Positions 4,023-5,471 of a DNA stretch of 5,471 nucleotides are shown piece after piece (the stretch's first letter is position 1; each line of letters begins with the position of its first letter). The stretch is from assembly GCA_030594675.1 (NCBI GenBank), contig JAUVES010000052.1:1-5471 (forward strand), given 5' to 3'. The notes beneath the pieces were generated by a model. It was given only the letters and a program-made list of their open reading frames with translations. It had not been told where the DNA came from and searched no databases. A program made the position numbers and the translations under genes. The stretch is from Candidatus Nanohaloarchaea archaeon. GTDB lineage: Archaea > EX4484-52 > GLR71.

Positions 4023-5471
4023 ATGGAAGGGTATGATTTTAAAAAGATTGATAAGAAGTGGCAGAAAGTCTGGGTGAAAGAGAAGGTCTTTGAGTCTGGA
4101 CGCAATCTGAAGAAGAAAAAATATTATGTCTTGGAGATGTTTCCTTATCCTTCCGGCAAGCTTCATATGGGGCATGTCCGGAATTTTTCTATCGGTGATG
4201 TCATTGCCAGATACAAGAGAATGAATGGGTTTAATGTGCTTTATCCTATGGGATATGATGCACTTGGCCTTCCTGCTGAGAATGCGGCTATCAAGAATAA
4301 TTCTGATCCTGCTGAGTGGACTGATAAGTGCATTGGCATGATGAAAGAGCAGCTTATGTCTCTTGGGTTCAGCTATGACTGGTCGCGTGAGATTGCTACA
4401 TGCAGGCCTGATTATTACAGGTGGAACCAGTGGATATTTCTTAAGTTTTTTGAGAAAGGGATTGCTTATAAGACAGAGGCGCCTATCAACTGGTGCCCAA
4501 AGTGCATGACTGTGCTTGCAAATGAGCAGGTTGAGGAAGGAAAGTGCTGGAGATGCGACTCTGTTGCCGTAAAGAAGGATCTTTCGCAATGGTTTTTCAA
4601 GATAACTGAATATGCGGATGAACTTCTTAATGATATTTCAAAGCTTGAGGACTGGCCTGAGAAAGTTTGCGTGATGCAGAAGAACTGGATTGGGCGGAGC
4701 GAGGGGACTGAGATTTACTTCAAGGTCAAAGATATGGATATGACTATATCAACTTTTACTACTCGTCCTGATACTGTATTTGGCATCACTTATCTTGTGT
4801 TCGCACCTGAGCATCCGACTGTGAGGAAACTTATTGCAGGGATGAAGGATGAGAAGAAGATAATTAAGTTTATAGATGATACTGCAAAAAAATCTATGAT
4901 TGATAGGACTGCTGAAGGTAAGGAAAAAAATGGTATGTTTACTGGCAGGTATTTTATAAATCCTGTAAATGGTGAGGAGTGCCCGATATATATTGCGGAT
5001 TATGCTATCATGGATTATGGTACCGGGGCGGTGATGGCTGTTCCTGCGCATGACCAGAGGGATTTTGATTTTGCAAAGAAGTATAAGTTACCTGTACGGG
5101 TTGTGATACAGCCTAAAGGTAAGAAGATTGATGCTTCGAAGATGAAAGGTGCTTATGTTGATGCTGGCATCCTTGTCAATTCAGGTTCATTTGATGGTGT
5201 CGGCAATGAGGATGCCAAGGTGAAGATAACCAAGTGGCTTGAAAAGAAGGGCTTTGGTGAAAAGACTGTCAATTATAAGCTGCGTGACTGGCTTGTCTCA
5301 AGGCAGAGGTACTGGGGGACGCCTATTCCTATTGTCTACTGCGATAAGTGCGGCATTGTTCCTGTTCCTGAGGATGAGCTACCTATTCTTCTGCCGAAAG
5401 GCGCCAAATTTGATGGCAAAGGCAATCCTTTGTGCACTGTTGATTCTTTTGTGAATACGAAATGTCCTTTA
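4023..5471 (+). CDS. leuS: Leucyl-tRNA synthetase, bacterial type, N-terminal 483 residues (cut by window edge)
   Basis: This class I synthetase charges tRNA-Leu with leucine in the cytoplasm. The reading frame is open from ATG 4023 to the right edge for 483 codons. The N-terminus has MFPYPSGKLHMGH (39-51), containing the HIGH motif as HMGH, followed by PMGYDALGLPAENAAI (75-90), which binds the adenylate. A zinc-binding module has Cys158, Cys161, Cys175 and Cys178. The CP1 editing domain runs from about 222 to 415, with threonine-rich TFTTRPDT (244-251) and GTGAVMAVPAHDQRD (333-347), including the conserved editing Asp344. The return to the catalytic core is RDWLVSRQRYWGTPIPI (421-437), and a second Cys pair lies at 440 and 443. 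The CP1 position after the zinc module and these motif sequences are of the bacterial, not the archaeal/eukaryotic, LeuRS form. The KMSKS loop and anticodon-binding domain lie outside the window. Full-length relatives have roughly 800-900 residues. Confidence 0.97.
   Translation, partial: MEGYDFKKIDKKWQKVWVKEKVFESGRNLKKKKYYVLEMFPYPSGKLHMGHVRNFSIGDVIARYKRMNGFNVLYPMGYDALGLPAENAAIKNNSDPAEWTDKCIGMMKEQLMSLGFSYDWSREIATCRPDYYRWNQWIFLKFFEKGIAYKTEAPINWCPKCMTVLANEQVEEGKCWRCDSVAVKKDLSQWFFKITEYADELLNDISKLEDWPEKVCVMQKNWIGRSEGTEIYFKVKDMDMTISTFTTRPDTVFGITYLVFAPEHPTVRKLIAGMKDEKKIIKFIDDTAKKSMIDRTAEGKEKNGMFTGRYFINPVNGEECPIYIADYAIMDYGTGAVMAVPAHDQRDFDFAKKYKLPVRVVIQPKGKKIDASKMKGAYVDAGILVNSGSFDGVGNEDAKVKITKWLEKKGFGEKTVNYKLRDWLVSRQRYWGTPIPIVYCDKCGIVPVPEDELPILLPKGAKFDGKGNPLCTVDSFVNTKCPL

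Noticed and set aside
3927..4589. Minus-strand open frame of 220 codons
   Set aside because: It overlaps the leuS promoter and the HIGH-motif region of leuS, has no recognisable domain, and would remove both divergent promoters.
4749..5051. Minus-strand open frame of 100 codons
   Set aside because: It lies wholly within the leuS editing domain, where the plus strand carries family-specific motifs.

Overview
The window looks like a chromosome fragment from an uncultivated archaeon, most plausibly of the DPANN type; this is an inference. Three genes have an archaeal TATA-like box with its centre 26-28 bases before the start codon and almost no leader, which is the archaeal leaderless pattern. 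The ThiI-like protein has the CxxC form seen in archaeal ThiI and no rhodanese domain. The proteins are short and rich in Lys, Ile and Glu. Against this, the leucyl-tRNA synthetase is bacterial in type and the E1-like protein carries a C-terminal domain I know mainly from bacterial ThiF, so a bacterial origin is not fully excluded.

Layout: (1) 1-491, minus strand, the 3'-truncated gene of a conserved 'hydrolase'-labelled family with a Cys-Cys pair near the N-terminus and a CxxC near the C-terminus. (2) 565-1191, minus, a stand-alone PP-loop domain related to tRNA sulfurtransferase ThiI, without the RNA-binding THUMP half. (3) 1256-2050, plus, an FkbM-family methyltransferase in a 26% GC stretch that contrasts sharply with its neighbours and runs against the orientation of the genes on both sides. 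(4) 2066-3067, minus, an E1-like ThiF/MoeB adenylyltransferase. (5) 3110-3886, minus, a MinD-type ATPase. (6) 4023 to the right edge, plus, the first 483 residues of leucyl-tRNA synthetase, divergent from minD.

How the genes fit together: the ThiI-like PP-loop protein and the E1-like protein are both components of sulfur transfer (tRNA thiolation, thiamine or sulfur-carrier chemistry), so they could form a relay. No ubiquitin-like sulfur carrier, cysteine desulfurase or THUMP protein is visible here. The FkbM gene sits between these two genes like inserted cargo and is probably involved in surface glycan or lipid methylation. MinD and LeuRS are housekeeping-like genes that share a 136-base divergent promoter region. 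No rRNA, tRNA, CRISPR array or insertion sequence is visible. The whole window is nearly filled with genes; the longest gap is the minD-leuS intergenic region.
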